From an uncultured Collinsella sp. (GTDB lineage Bacteria > Actinomycetota > Coriobacteriia > Coriobacteriales > Coriobacteriaceae), in the NCBI GenBank assembly GCA_900556875.1, contig USQQ01000007.1:1-64000 (forward strand): a stretch of DNA of 64,000 nucleotides, in the 5' to 3' direction. Positions 31,953 through 42,522 of the stretch are shown piece by piece (positions within the stretch are counted from its first letter, which is position 1; every line of letters starts with the position of its first letter). The position numbers and the translations under genes are program-made. The notes below the pieces were generated by a model. The model had not been told where the DNA came from. It did not search any database and was given only the letters and a program-made list of their open reading frames with translations.

Positions 31953-32891
31953 ATGACAGACATCGTCCACGTCGAAAACCTCGTCAAGCGCTACGATGAC
32001 CTTATTGCGCTCGACCACTTTAACCTGAGCATCGCCCCCGGCGAGATCTTTGGCCTGCTGGGCCCCAACGGCTCGGGCAAAACCACGTCCATCAACTGTA
32101 TCTTGCAGCTGCTTGCCTACGACAAAGGCACCATTGAGCTGTTCGGCGAGCCCATGACGCCCACCCGCTACGACCTTAAGCGTCGCGTCGGCGTGGTGCC
32201 ACAGCAGGTGGCGGTGTTCGACGAGCTCACCGTGCGCGAAAACATCGACTATTTCTGCAGCCTCTACGTCAACGACCGCAAGCGCCGCCGCGCGCTGGTG
32301 GACGAGGCGATCGACTTTGTCGGCCTGGGCGACTTTACCAAGTTTCGTCCCGGAAAGCTCTCGGGCGGCTTGGCACGCCGCCTCAACATTGCCTGTGGCA
32401 TCGCGCACAAGCCCGAGCTCATCTTCTTTGACGAGCCCACGGTGGCAGTCGATCCGCAGAGCCGCAACGCCATCCTGGAGGGCATCTGCCGCCTGCGCGA
32501 CGAGGGCGCCACGGTGGTGTACACCAGCCATTACATGGAGGAAGTCGAGCAGATCTGCAGCCGCATCATGATCATGGACGGCGGGCGCGTGCTGGCGCAG
32601 GGCACCAACGACGAGCTCAAGCGCATGATTCAGATGGGCGAGAAGATCGTGATCGAGGTCGGCGAGGTGCCGAGCGCGGCGCTCGGTGCCGTCGCGAGCC
32701 TGCCGCATGTCCTGGACCTGTCGGCGACGGCGGGCCAGCTCACGTTTTCGTGCGAGGCGAGCCCGCATAACCTGACGGACATTCTCGATGTGCTGCGTTC
32801 GCATGACGTGGCGCTCGGCCGCATTTATTCCGAACCGCCGACCCTCAACGACGTGTTCCTCGAGATCACCGGCCGCGAGCTGCGCGACTAG
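31953..32891 (+). CDS. ABC exporter ATPase (DrrA/ABC-2 type)
   Basis: 312 residues. Walker A GPNGSGKTT, Q-loop VPQQ, signature LSGGLARRLNIACG and Walker B LIFFDEPT are all present, followed by the H-loop (SHYMEE) and a C-terminal DrrA-like extension. It energises export through the two ABC-2 permeases encoded next. Start at 31953 (AAGGG upstream); the frame is open to 31887 without a ribosome binding site. The gap to the next gene is nine bases. It lies divergent from the two-component genes, which probably regulate it. Confidence 0.92.
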   Translation: MTDIVHVENLVKRYDDLIALDHFNLSIAPGEIFGLLGPNGSGKTTSINCILQLLAYDKGTIELFGEPMTPTRYDLKRRVGVVPQQVAVFDELTVRENIDYFCSLYVNDRKRRRALVDEAIDFVGLGDFTKFRPGKLSGGLARRLNIACGIAHKPELIFFDEPTVAVDPQSRNAILEGICRLRDEGATVVYTSHYMEEVEQICSRIMIMDGGRVLAQGTNDELKRMIQMGEKIVIEVGEVPSAALGAVASLPHVLDLSATAGQLTFSCEASPHNLTDILDVLRSHDVALGRIYSEPPTLNDVFLEITGRELRD

Positions 32892-32900
32892 GGGGCAGCC

Positions 32901-34088
32901 ATGTTCAACACCATCATCACTACGGTCAAGACGCTGCTGCGCCGGCCGAGCACGTGGGTCTGGGGTGCTCTCTTTCCCGTCGCACTTTCCACGATGTTCA
33001 TGTTTATGTTTGCTAACCTCAGCTCCGACGGCAAGATCGACCCGGTGCCGGTTGCCGTCGTGGCGGACGAGGCTTGGGACGCTTCGACCTTTAAGGGCGT
33101 GGCGACGTCGCTTGCCAAGGAAGACAACGATCAGCTGCTCGAGATCCACGAGTGCGAGGATGTGGACGCCGCGAACCGTGCGCTCAAGTCCGGCGAGGTC
33201 GCGGGCATCTATACGGTTGATGCCGCGGGCACGCCCAGGCTCACGCTGCTGTCGAGTTACGACAGCTCGCGCGCCTCGTCGGTGCTCACCGACCGCAGCA
33301 TCCTTGAAACGGTGGCAAGCTCGTATACGCAAAATGCCGAGCTCATGTCCAAGATTGCCCAGGACAACCCGGCGGCGCTCGCCGATCCGGCGGCGGTTGC
33401 GCACGCCCTGTCGCTCGAGGGCGGAACCCGCCGCGTGAGCCTGACGCGCACCACGCCCGATGGCACGGTCATCTACTATTACGCGCTTTTTGGCCTGGTC
33501 GCGATGATGTCTGCCGAGTTTGCCGCCTTGAGCGTCGTCGATTTGCAGCCTAATCTGTCGGGCCTTGGCGCGCGCCGCTGCGTGGGCGGTCTTTCCAAGA
33601 CGGCGTCGCTGGCCGGCATTTTTGTCGGCTCGTGGCTGGTTTCCTTTGCATCGATGGCGGTTGCGATCGGCTACGTGCGCCTAGTCGTTGGCGTCGACTT
33701 TGGCGGGCGCGAGGGGCTGTGTCTGGTGGGCGGCGCCGTGTCCGCGCTTGCCGCCACGGGCCTGGGCCTTTTTGTGGGCACGCTGCCCGTTAAGGGCGGC
33801 AAGGCGTCCAAGTCGGGCATCCTCACGGGCTTTGCCACCACGTGTGCCTTGTTCGCCGGCCTCTACGGCGAGCCGGCGATGGCGCTTGCCGACGACGTCG
33901 CCCGCGCCTGCCCGGCCGAGTGCTGGCTCAACCCCGTCAAGCTCATCTGCGACATGTTCAATCGCCTGTATTTCTTTGAGGACCTGGGGCCCTTTGCCGT
34001 TCGCGCTGGTGCGCTCGTCCTGATGGCCCTGGTGTTTGTCGCCGCCGCTACGCTGATCTTTGGAAGGAGCCGCTATGAGCACCTTTAA
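32901..34088 (+). CDS. ABC-2 type permease 1
   Basis: 395 residues. One N-terminal membrane helix (about 20-37), a ~150-residue external domain (residues 45-190), then five or six C-terminal helices (from about 192, YYYALFGLVAMMSAEFAALSV), the ABC2_membrane_3 layout. It pairs with the next permease and the upstream ATPase in an exporter of unknown cargo (drug, lipid or peptide). Its end overlaps the next gene by 14 bases. Confidence 0.88.
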   Translation: MFNTIITTVKTLLRRPSTWVWGALFPVALSTMFMFMFANLSSDGKIDPVPVAVVADEAWDASTFKGVATSLAKEDNDQLLEIHECEDVDAANRALKSGEVAGIYTVDAAGTPRLTLLSSYDSSRASSVLTDRSILETVASSYTQNAELMSKIAQDNPAALADPAAVAHALSLEGGTRRVSLTRTTPDGTVIYYYALFGLVAMMSAEFAALSVVDLQPNLSGLGARRCVGGLSKTASLAGIFVGSWLVSFASMAVAIGYVRLVVGVDFGGREGLCLVGGAVSALAATGLGLFVGTLPVKGGKASKSGILTGFATTCALFAGLYGEPAMALADDVARACPAECWLNPVKLICDMFNRLYFFEDLGPFAVRAGALVLMALVFVAAATLIFGRSRYEHL

Positions 34089-35280
34089 GACCGCGCTTCG
34101 CATGGCGCTCGCGCACCCGCTCTATCTGCTCATCTATACGGTGTTCATCTCGCTCATGGGCGTATTCATCGCGGCATCGGTGAGCTGGAACTCGTCGCAG
34201 CTTACCGAGTACGAGCCCTACGACACCAACGTGATCGTGGTCGACCGCGACAATAGCGACCTTTCGCGGGCGCTTACCAAGCACCTAGGCTCACGCTTTG
34301 ACCTGGTCACGGGCGTCGGCGACGACACGTACGACCTTGCGGACGCGCTCGCCAAGAGTAACAGCGCCAAGGGCAGCGCCGACTGCGTGTTCTTTATCCC
34401 GGAGGGGTTCGAGGACGACCTCGTTGCGGCCGCCCGCGCGGGGGAGGAGTTGCCCAGGCTCGATGTGACCTACGGCTCCGGCACCATGGCGGCGGCGCTT
34501 TCGTCTGCCGAGGCCTCACGCTGGATCTCGCTCGCGGGTGCTGCGGCGGCGCTTGAGCCAGCTGCTTCCGACGGCGAGGTCGCCAAGGCCGCCGAGCATG
34601 CTGCCGCCAAGCGCGCCGAGGTCCAGATCGAGCAGGTCAAGGTCGAATCGACTGCCGTCGCCCCACTCGAGTCGTACTTCAACTTTGGCGCGTACGCGAT
34701 CATCTCGTCGGTCATCGTGTCGGTGGGATTGGTGTTCTCGGGCATGAACGAGCCCGAGCGCGTGCGCCGCATGGAGGCCGGCCCGGTCTCCGAGCGCCAG
34801 CGTTCGCTTGCTGTGTTCGCGGCCGCCGCGGTGCTCACCGTCTGCATCTGGTTCGTGTCGAGCATGGTGGGTGTCGCGGGCTTTGCCGGCGCGGTTGCCG
34901 AGGTCGGTGTGGGTCGTGTGTGTCTGGCGCTGGCAGCGACGTTTGCCCTGGCGTGCACGCCGCTGGCCGTTGGCTTTACCCTGTCGAGCTTGGGCGCGCG
35001 CGAGGAGCTGCTCAACGGCGTGGGCAACTTACTCGGCATGCTCATGACGTTTTTGGGAGGCGCTTGGATGCCGCTGTCGCTGATGGGTTCGGCCGTGCAG
35101 ACGGTGGCGCACTTTGTGCCGACATATTGGGTGAACGACGCGATCAGCAAGGCGCTCGCCGCGGACCTGACGTCCACCGTGCTGGGCGACATCGCCTGCG
35201 ACCTGGGCGTCACCGTGCTCTTCGCCGCCGCCATCGCCGCCGTAGGCCTAGCCCTCGCACACGCCAAATCCCGCGCCTAG
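34075..35280 (+). CDS. ABC-2 type permease 2
   Basis: 401 residues with the same layout as its neighbour: N-terminal helix (LYLLIYTVFISLMGVFIAA), large extracytoplasmic domain (about 40-190) and C-terminal helices. The start at 34075 is supported by GGAAGGAG five bases upstream, with translational coupling to permease 1. The two permeases likely form a heterodimer. Confidence 0.9.
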   Translation: MSTFKTALRMALAHPLYLLIYTVFISLMGVFIAASVSWNSSQLTEYEPYDTNVIVVDRDNSDLSRALTKHLGSRFDLVTGVGDDTYDLADALAKSNSAKGSADCVFFIPEGFEDDLVAAARAGEELPRLDVTYGSGTMAAALSSAEASRWISLAGAAAALEPAASDGEVAKAAEHAAAKRAEVQIEQVKVESTAVAPLESYFNFGAYAIISSVIVSVGLVFSGMNEPERVRRMEAGPVSERQRSLAVFAAAAVLTVCIWFVSSMVGVAGFAGAVAEVGVGRVCLALAATFALACTPLAVGFTLSSLGAREELLNGVGNLLGMLMTFLGGAWMPLSLMGSAVQTVAHFVPTYWVNDAISKALAADLTSTVLGDIACDLGVTVLFAAAIAAVGLALAHAKSRA

Positions 35281-35287
35281 CCACCTA

Positions 35288-35471
35288 GCCATTGGGGACG
35301 TTCTTAAACGACTAGTCATCGGGGACAGTCTTTGCCGATTCGCCGGCTCGCCGGCCGGGCTGGCAAGGGCTGTCCCTATCTGTCGGGTGGCGAAAGAGCG
35401 TCCCTAGCGGCACTCATTGGGGACAGACTTAAATGAGTGGTTTCAGTCATTTAAGTCTGTCCCCAATGAGT
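35288..35471. repeat. Dispersed 'ATTGGGGAC' palindromic repeats
   Basis: Several copies of (C/T)CAT(T/C)GGGGAC lie at 35290, 35312 and 35414. The last forms a perfect 25-base inverted repeat (arms 35412-35436 and 35447-35471, reading ACTCATTGGGGACAGACTTA...). The segment GTCATCGGGGACAGTCTTTGCCGATTCGCCGGC recurs almost unchanged at 38957. These may be bidirectional terminators or small mobile repeats. Confidence 0.8.
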
Positions 35472-35566
35472 AGGTTGGAAAAAATTGCGCCTGCCGCTTA
35501 AAAATAGTTCGCCGAGGTTTACTATTACCCTAGAAAAGTAGTAGAAGGCTAACAATGGGGGATGAC

Positions 35567-36280
<714 letters not shown>

Positions 36281-36288
36281 GCGACGCC

Positions 36289-38955
36289 ATGACACCTCTC
36301 GCAAAGCGACTCCCGCGCGAGCTACGCCGCAATGTCGGTAAGTACCTGGGCATCTTTTTGCTTATGTGCGGAAGCATCGCCCTCACGTCGGGCTTTTTGC
36401 TCGCGGCGCATTCCATCGGCTGCCTCATTGACGACATGCGCGATGAGTACACGATCGAGGACGGCCGCGTGACTACCTCCTTCGAGGCCACCGACGAGCA
36501 GCTCAAGGCTGCCGAAGACGCGGCTGAGGACGTCGGCGGCGTCACGCTCTACAAGAATTTCTCCATCGACGCCATCATCAAAAAGACCGCCGGCGACGAC
36601 GGCACCAAGCGCACCCTGCGCACCTACGCGCATCGCACCAAGGTTGACATTGCGTCCTACTGCGAAGGCAGGCAGCCCAAGACGGACGATGAGGTGGCAA
36701 TCGACCGTGTCTTCGCCACCAACAACGACCTTGTCGTGGGCGATAAGGTTGAGCTTGAGGGCCGCACCTACACCATCTGCGGCATCATGACCCAGCCCGA
36801 TAGCCAGGCACTGTTCCTCAACAATTCGGACTTTACGGTGAACACCATCACCTATGGTGTGGCCGAGGTCACCGACGCCGGCTTTGCCGCGCTCGAGGAT
36901 GCCGGTGGTGCACCTGCCTACACCTACTCCTTCACCTTTGCCGATCGCGACCTCCCCACCGCGGACCGCATCGATGCCGAGCAGGATATGGTCGAGGCGC
37001 TGACCGATGCCAATGCGCGCGTGGACGATCTGATCGATGCCGATTCCAACCAGGGCATTGGCTATGCGCGCGACGACGTGGACGGCGACTCCATGATGTG
37101 GATGACGTTGCTCGACATCATCATCGTGATCATGGCGTTCGTCTTTGTGGTGCTCACCGACGCCACCATCGAGGAGGAGGGCGCCATCATCGGCACGCTG
37201 CTCGCCAGCGGCTATCGCCGCCGCGAGATCGTGCTGCACTACCTGGCACTTCCCGCCATCGTGGGCGTGCTCGCGGCGCTTTTGGGCACCGCGTTCGGCG
37301 TTGCGTTCTTTACCGAGCCCATGCGCGGTCTCTACTACGGCTCGTACAGCCTGCCGCCCTTCCAGGTGTACTGGAGCTGGGAGATCTTCGTGAAGTGTGC
37401 CGTGGTTCCCGCCGCCGCGCTCATCCTCATCACGCTGGTGGGTCTGCTTCGCAAGATGGGCAAGACGCCGTTGCAGTTCCTTCGTCACGAGGCGAGCGGC
37501 AAATCGGGCACCAAGCGCGGCCTGCAGCTGCCGGAGCGCATGGGTTTTGTTTCCCGCTTCCGCCTGCGTATCTTCCTGCGCAATCTGGGCAACTTCGCCA
37601 CGCTCTTCGTGGGCATCGCGTTTGCCTCGCTGCTACTGCTCTTTGGCCTGGCGATTCTGCCCACGATGACGCACTATGCGGACAATCTCGAGACGAGCCT
37701 GGTCGCCGAGCACCAGTACACGCTCAAGGCTCCGCTGGAGCTCGAGGGCACTGTCGAGGAACGCGAGCAGTGGTCGGCGCTCGAGCGCTTGCAGTCGATT
37801 GACGGCGCGCTGCTTTCTGCCGCCCAGGATGCCGATGACGAGCTTGACGACGCGGCCGATGCGGCGCAGACGGCAGCCGATGCCGTAGCCAGCTCTCCGT
37901 CTGCCGAGAGCCTGGCCGCGGCGCAGGACGCGCTCGCAAGCGTTCAGGACAAGAAGGATGCGCTCTATGCGCGCCTCGACGACCTGGCCGATGCCCTCGG
38001 CTGCGACCGCGATGAGGCTATCGACCTGATCGACAAGGCCTCTAAGATCGACACTGACAACGACGATATCCATCCGGTCAATACGACCGACAACGGCGCG
38101 GGCGCAATCGCGCAGGCCGAGAAATACGCCGTTTACCAGCTGCAATACGACCGTGGCGATGGTAATGGTGAGGAGACGATTTCCGTCTACGGCATTTCAT
38201 CCGATTCGCGTTATTGGAAAGACCTCGACGTCGGCGACGGCCGCGTTGTCTTTGGCGGCGGCCTGCTCGACAAGTTTGGCTGGAGCGAGGGCCAGAAGGT
38301 CACACTCAGCGATAAGTACGAGGGCGAGCATTATTCCCTTGAGTACGCGGGCAAGGACTATGCCTGGGGCTCCAAGTCGGACATGAATATCTATATGAGT
38401 ATCGATGACTTTAACGAGCTGTTCGACAACGATGCCGCCTACTTTAACGGCTATGTGAGCGACGAGAAGCTCGACCTCGACGCGCGCTACTTTGCCGGCG
38501 ACACCACGCCCGACGACATGCGCGCCGTGGGCGACCAGTTCATCGGCATGATGAGCAAAATGATCGGCATGATGGTCGGGCTCGCGGTGTTTATCTTCCT
38601 GCTGTTTATGTACCTGCTGACCAAGGCCGTGATCGACCACAGCGCCCGTTCGATCAGCTATATGAAAGTCTTTGGCTATCGAGATAGCGAGATCTCGCAT
38701 CTGTACATCCGCTCGATCACGCTGTGCGTGGCGGCGTCGCTCGTGCTGAGCCTGCCGGTGATCATCGGCTCGCTCACGGCCATCTTCCGCTCTATGCTGC
38801 TCGCCTATAACGGCAATATCGAGATTTACGTGCCGACCTGGTCCATGGCGGCATGCGTCGGCATTGGCTTTGCGACCTACCTGGTCGTGGCGTTGCTACA
38901 CACGCGCTCTATCAAGCGCGTCAGCCTGGCCGAAGCCCTCAAGGTGCAGGAGTAG
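36289..38955 (+). CDS. FtsX-domain ABC permease
   Basis: 888 residues. An N-terminal helix is followed by an external domain (about 50-260), three helices of the first FtsX domain (about 266-395), and another helix (~430-455). A second external region (about 460-745) includes an Ala/Asp-rich coiled coil (DELDDAADAAQTAADAV). The final FtsX block of three helices follows (about 760-880). It is a mechanotransmission-type permease that works with the ATPase encoded just upstream. The ATG at 36289 is used in preference to the in-frame TTG 15 bases earlier, which overlaps the ATPase stop. It is followed by an ATTGGGGAC repeat. Confidence 0.9.
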   Translation: MTPLAKRLPRELRRNVGKYLGIFLLMCGSIALTSGFLLAAHSIGCLIDDMRDEYTIEDGRVTTSFEATDEQLKAAEDAAEDVGGVTLYKNFSIDAIIKKTAGDDGTKRTLRTYAHRTKVDIASYCEGRQPKTDDEVAIDRVFATNNDLVVGDKVELEGRTYTICGIMTQPDSQALFLNNSDFTVNTITYGVAEVTDAGFAALEDAGGAPAYTYSFTFADRDLPTADRIDAEQDMVEALTDANARVDDLIDADSNQGIGYARDDVDGDSMMWMTLLDIIIVIMAFVFVVLTDATIEEEGAIIGTLLASGYRRREIVLHYLALPAIVGVLAALLGTAFGVAFFTEPMRGLYYGSYSLPPFQVYWSWEIFVKCAVVPAAALILITLVGLLRKMGKTPLQFLRHEASGKSGTKRGLQLPERMGFVSRFRLRIFLRNLGNFATLFVGIAFASLLLLFGLAILPTMTHYADNLETSLVAEHQYTLKAPLELEGTVEEREQWSALERLQSIDGALLSAAQDADDELDDAADAAQTAADAVASSPSAESLAAAQDALASVQDKKDALYARLDDLADALGCDRDEAIDLIDKASKIDTDNDDIHPVNTTDNGAGAIAQAEKYAVYQLQYDRGDGNGEETISVYGISSDSRYWKDLDVGDGRVVFGGGLLDKFGWSEGQKVTLSDKYEGEHYSLEYAGKDYAWGSKSDMNIYMSIDDFNELFDNDAAYFNGYVSDEKLDLDARYFAGDTTPDDMRAVGDQFIGMMSKMIGMMVGLAVFIFLLFMYLLTKAVIDHSARSISYMKVFGYRDSEISHLYIRSITLCVAASLVLSLPVIIGSLTAIFRSMLLAYNGNIEIYVPTWSMAACVGIGFATYLVVALLHTRSIKRVSLAEALKVQE

Positions 38956-39028
38956 TCATCGGGGACAGTCTTTGCCGATTCGCCGGCCGGGCGGCAAGCA
39001 CTCATTTAAGTCCGTCCCCAATGAGTGC
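38956..39028. repeat. ATTGGGGAC-family repeat after the FtsX permease
   Basis: GTCATCGGGGACAGTCTTTGCCGATTCGCCGGCCGGG is nearly identical to 35309-35345. It is followed by CACTCATTTAAGTCCGTCCCCAATGAGTG, which is a hybrid of the arms of the 35412-35471 palindrome. A TTGACT at 39048 may be the -35 of the next gene. Confidence 0.75.
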
Positions 39029-39122
39029 CTAACGACTCGGTGTTGCGCTTGACTTCGACCCTACTTCAACGGGTACCATCCTCTTATGTCTGTAACGCCA
39101 TATAGACCGAGGGGATATATCT

Positions 39123-40328
39123 ATGACCGCAACTGCACCCGCAGCACCAGCAAAGGTGTACTTCACCAACCTGCGCACGCATGCTCGCGAGAGCCAGCTC
39201 GACAAACTCAAGCGCCTCATCCGTCGCGCCGGTATTGAGCAGATCGACTTTGAGAACAAGTTCGTCGCCATTAAGATTCACTTTGGCGAGCTGGGCAATC
39301 TGAGCTTTTTGCGCCCCAACTACGCCCGCGCCGTCGCGGATGTCGTGAAGGAGCTGGGCGGCAAGCCCTTCCTCACCGACTGCAACACGCTCTATGTCGG
39401 CAGTCGCAAAAACGCGCTCGAGCACATCGACACCGCCTACCAGAACGGCTTTACCCCGTATGCCACGGGTTGCCAGATCATCATCGCCGACGGCCTCAAG
39501 GGTACCGACGAGGCGCTCGTCCCGGTCGAGGGTGGTGAGTATGTGCGCGAGGCAAAGATCGGCCAGGCACTCATGGATGCCGACATTGTGATCAGCCTTA
39601 CGCACTTTAAGGGCCATGAGCAGGCGGGCTTTGGCGGCGCCATGAAGAACCTGGGCATGGGCGGCGGCAGCCGTGCCGGCAAGATGGAGCAGCATGCCGC
39701 CGGCAAGCCGAGCGTCGATACTACCAACTGCGTGGGTTGCCGTGCCTGCGAGAAGATTTGCGCGCACAGCGCCATCACGTTTGACGGTACGCGTGAGCGC
39801 GAGCTTGCCAACGGCAGCACCCGCACGGTTCACGTGGCTGCCATCGACCACGATCGCTGCGTGGGCTGCGGACGCTGCATTGCGGCGTGCAACCAGGACT
39901 GCATCAAGCCCGACTATGATGCCGCGGCCGACGTACTCAACTACAAGATCGCCGAGTATACGAAGGCCATCGTCGACGGCCGCCCGAGCTTCCACATCTC
40001 GCTCGCCATGGACATCAGCCCCAACTGCGACTGCCATCCCGAGAATGACACGCCCATCGTCAACGACATCGGCATGTTCGCGAGCTTCGACCCGGTCGCC
40101 ATCGACCAGGCCTGCGCCGACGCCGTCCTGGCGTCCGAGCCGCTGCCTAACACCGAGCTCACCGACAGCGCGGCCAAAATGGAGCACGACCACGAGCATC
40201 TGGAGGGCGAGCAGGCCAAGGACCCCTTCTGCATCACACATCCCGACACCGACTGGCGCTCCTGCATCGCACACGCCGAGAAGATCGGCCTGGGCACGAG
40301 CAAGTATGAGCTCATCGAGGTCAAATAG
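39123..40328 (+). CDS. DUF362 protein with two [4Fe-4S] ferredoxin motifs
   Basis: 401 residues. The DUF362 domain (about 10-195; KIHFGELGNLSFLRPNY, SLTHFKGHEQAGFGGAMKNLGMG) is followed by two cluster-binding motifs CVGCRACEKIC and CVGCGRCIAAC, and a C-terminal DUF362 continuation (DPVAIDQACAD). It is a cytoplasmic iron-sulphur protein of unknown substrate found in many anaerobes; a redox or flavin-linked role is usual. GAGGGG precedes the start. It is monocistronic and ends before a strong terminator. Confidence 0.9.
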   Translation: MTATAPAAPAKVYFTNLRTHARESQLDKLKRLIRRAGIEQIDFENKFVAIKIHFGELGNLSFLRPNYARAVADVVKELGGKPFLTDCNTLYVGSRKNALEHIDTAYQNGFTPYATGCQIIIADGLKGTDEALVPVEGGEYVREAKIGQALMDADIVISLTHFKGHEQAGFGGAMKNLGMGGGSRAGKMEQHAAGKPSVDTTNCVGCRACEKICAHSAITFDGTRERELANGSTRTVHVAAIDHDRCVGCGRCIAACNQDCIKPDYDAAADVLNYKIAEYTKAIVDGRPSFHISLAMDISPNCDCHPENDTPIVNDIGMFASFDPVAIDQACADAVLASEPLPNTELTDSAAKMEHDHEHLEGEQAKDPFCITHPDTDWRSCIAHAEKIGLGTSKYELIEVK

Positions 40329-40380
40329 CGCCTAGCTATTGAACATATCAAGTGCCTTTGTGGCGTAAGTCGAGCAAAAG

Positions 40381-40413
40381 CCGCCCGCGAGCACAGCGCT
40401 CGCGGGCGGTTTT
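40381..40413 (+). terminator. Terminator of the DUF362 gene
   Basis: CCGCCCGCGAG-CACAGCG-CTCGCGGGCGG followed by TTTT. Confidence 0.85.
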
Positions 40414-40414
40414 C

Positions 40415-40538
40415 CGGAAGTATGCGGCAAATTTCGAGACCGCCGAGCACACGACGTTTTTTGGCAACAAAACCCCTGATAAATTGTTGATAAAACTGCG
40501 GTCTGGTCGGCAGTTCCAGATTTTGCCGCATACTTCCG
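40415..40538. mobile_element. Palindromic element, 124 bp
   Basis: Perfect 17-base ends CGGAAGTATGCGGCAAA (40415-40431) and complement (40522-40538), with an inner AGACCGC / GCGGTCT pair and an AT-rich centre. It can fold into one long hairpin and lies between convergent genes. Confidence 0.7.
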
Positions 40539-40579
40539 AAAATAGGGGGTCAGATAAAGCCCCGGACGTTGCTTTTTGC

Positions 40580-41545
40580 CTAAAAATTCTTTCCGAGGAA
40601 GTCGTCGACCGTGTTCCAGTAGAGCTCGGGATCGACCTGCGCGCTCTTGGCGTGCGTGGCGCCATGGATGGTGAGCTTTTGCTTGATCTTGCTGGCGCAC
40701 GCGTCGTAGTTTTGGTCGAGCATACTGTACGGTACAAAGGTGTCTTGGTCGCCGTGGATAAAAAGCATGGGAACCGTCGCGTGTTTGAGTTGATCCACGC
40801 TGCTCGCCGTATGAAAGTCGTAGCCTGCGCGCACGTTGCACACCAAGTTTGCTACATCGAGCGAGGGAAAGCTGGGCAGGCCGAACACGTCCTTGAGCTG
40901 CAGAGAAAACTCGTCCCAAACGCTTGTATAACCGCAGTCCTCGATAATGCATTTCACATTTGCGGGCACAGATTCCCCCGCTACATTCATGGCAGTCGCC
41001 GCGCCCATCGACTCGCCAAAGACCAGGATGCGCGCCTCGGGGTCGGCCTGAACAATTCGCCCGATCCACGCGACGATGTCGAGGCGCTCGGGCCAGCCCA
41101 TGCCGATATAGTCGCCGCCGGAGCGCTCGTGGGCACGGGCGGCGGGCGCGAGCACGTTCATGCCGCGGTCGTGGAATCGCTTGACGTATCGGGCCATACC
41201 GATGGGCTCGTTGGTATATCCATGCAGGCAGACGGCGTAGTCGTGCGTGCTCTCCGACGCAGCAAAATACCAGGCGGCAAGCTCGGTCCCGTCATCTGCG
41301 GTGAGGCTGCTGCTCTCGCGATTCTCTTTAAACCACGCCCGCGCCTCGGTTCCCTCGGCATCCGGCTGCTCACTTTCTTTGCCGTCCTTGCCGTCCTGCA
41401 TCATCTTCATGGTGTATGGCGCGCGGGGATTCAGCGCGAAGTCAAACAGAAAGTTGCCGGCAAATCCGAGCAGCGCAATGACAACCACCAGCGCAACGAC
41501 GCCGGCTATCTTGAGCTTTCGATGGGAACGTGCGTTTTGAGACAT
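40580..41545 (-). CDS. Membrane-anchored alpha/beta hydrolase
   Basis: 321 residues. One N-terminal helix (about 13-35) anchors the enzyme with the hydrolase domain outside or at the membrane. Motifs: oxyanion CLHGYTNE, nucleophile elbow GESMGA, acid HGDQD and catalytic His in GATHAKS. It resembles YqkD/BEM46-type esterases; the substrate is unknown. TAGGAAAG lies before the ATG. The gene is convergent with the DUF362 gene and divergent from the hemolysin-III gene. Confidence 0.87.
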   Translation of the reverse strand: MSQNARSHRKLKIAGVVALVVVIALLGFAGNFLFDFALNPRAPYTMKMMQDGKDGKESEQPDAEGTEARAWFKENRESSSLTADDGTELAAWYFAASESTHDYAVCLHGYTNEPIGMARYVKRFHDRGMNVLAPAARAHERSGGDYIGMGWPERLDIVAWIGRIVQADPEARILVFGESMGAATAMNVAGESVPANVKCIIEDCGYTSVWDEFSLQLKDVFGLPSFPSLDVANLVCNVRAGYDFHTASSVDQLKHATVPMLFIHGDQDTFVPYSMLDQNYDACASKIKQKLTIHGATHAKSAQVDPELYWNTVDDFLGKNF

Positions 41546-41731
41546 AAGAAGCTTTCCTATAAGATGTTAATACATCAACATTTAATGCAAGTGCATTATG
41601 GATGTTCGCCGTTGATGCGTCAACAGGCAAAGAATGGGTAAACAAAGGGTCACGTATGGTGCAAATTTCGCACGTACCCAGACGCTTTGATATAGTGTTG
41701 AGAACTCTTTACGTTGGAGGATGTAACCGGC

Positions 41732-42415
41732 ATGTCCGATTCGAGCGACAGTTCCAAGCCGCGACCCAAGACCGCGGCCGTTCCACACTACACGGTGGGC
41801 GAGGAGATCATGAACTCCGTCACCCATGGTGTCGGCTGCCTGCTGGGTATCGCGGGCCTGGTGCTCCTGATCGTATTCGCTGCCCTGCGCGGCGGAGGCC
41901 CGGCCCACATGGCCGCGGCGATTGTCTATGGTGTCAGTATCATCCTCGAATACTTGGCCTCCACGCTCTATCACGCGATTCAGCCCGCTCGCGCCAAGCG
42001 CGTGTTTCGCATCATCGACCACAGCTGCATTTACCTGCTCATAGCCGGCAGCTATACCCCGTTTTGCCTCATCACGCTCGCAAACGACGGCGGCCCTGCG
42101 CTGTTCTTTGCCGTGTGGGCCATCGCCATCATCGGCATCGCACTCGAGTGCTTTTTGCGCGAGCGTCAGCCGCACTGGGTAAGCGGCCTGGTCTACCTGC
42201 TGATGGGCTGGCTCGTCGTCTTTAAGCTGCCCGAGCTCGTGTCGCTGCTCAACCCCGTGGCGCTTGCCCTGCTCGCCGTTGGCGGCGTGTGCTATACCGT
42301 GGGCGTGCCGTTCTATATCGCCAAAAACGTGCGCTATCTGCACAGTGTTTTCCACTTGTGGGTGCTCGCCGGCAGCATCTTCCAGTTCATGGCGGTGATC
42401 CTCTTCGTAATCTAG
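41732..42415 (+). CDS. Hemolysin III / PAQR-family membrane protein
   Basis: 227 residues with seven membrane helices after a 27-residue hydrophilic start. Family residues are visible: NSVTHGVG, a SILEYLASTLYHA-like segment (STLYH), RIIDHSCIYLLIAGSYTP and the C-terminal HSVFHLWVL. The Ser/His/Asp set suggests a zinc-dependent intramembrane hydrolase, as in PAQR receptors; the bacterial role is unclear. TTGGAGGA precedes the ATG at 41732; the TTG within that sequence is unlikely to be the start. Confidence 0.9.
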   Translation: MSDSSDSSKPRPKTAAVPHYTVGEEIMNSVTHGVGCLLGIAGLVLLIVFAALRGGGPAHMAAAIVYGVSIILEYLASTLYHAIQPARAKRVFRIIDHSCIYLLIAGSYTPFCLITLANDGGPALFFAVWAIAIIGIALECFLRERQPHWVSGLVYLLMGWLVVFKLPELVSLLNPVALALLAVGGVCYTVGVPFYIAKNVRYLHSVFHLWVLAGSIFQFMAVILFVI

Positions 42416-42522
42416 CGACCGCGCCCACGGCCCCGCTCGCACGGGCGACCGGCGCAACTGCCCTATCCGCTACGTACGTCTCCTGCCAACGTCCCGAATC
42501 TTGGAGGTTCGAGAAACTCCCG

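Noticed and set aside
31881..33404. 507-codon minus-strand frame
   Set aside because: Antisense shadow of the DrrA-type ATPase and first permease; no domain, and Arg/His/Leu/Asp composition typical of shadows.
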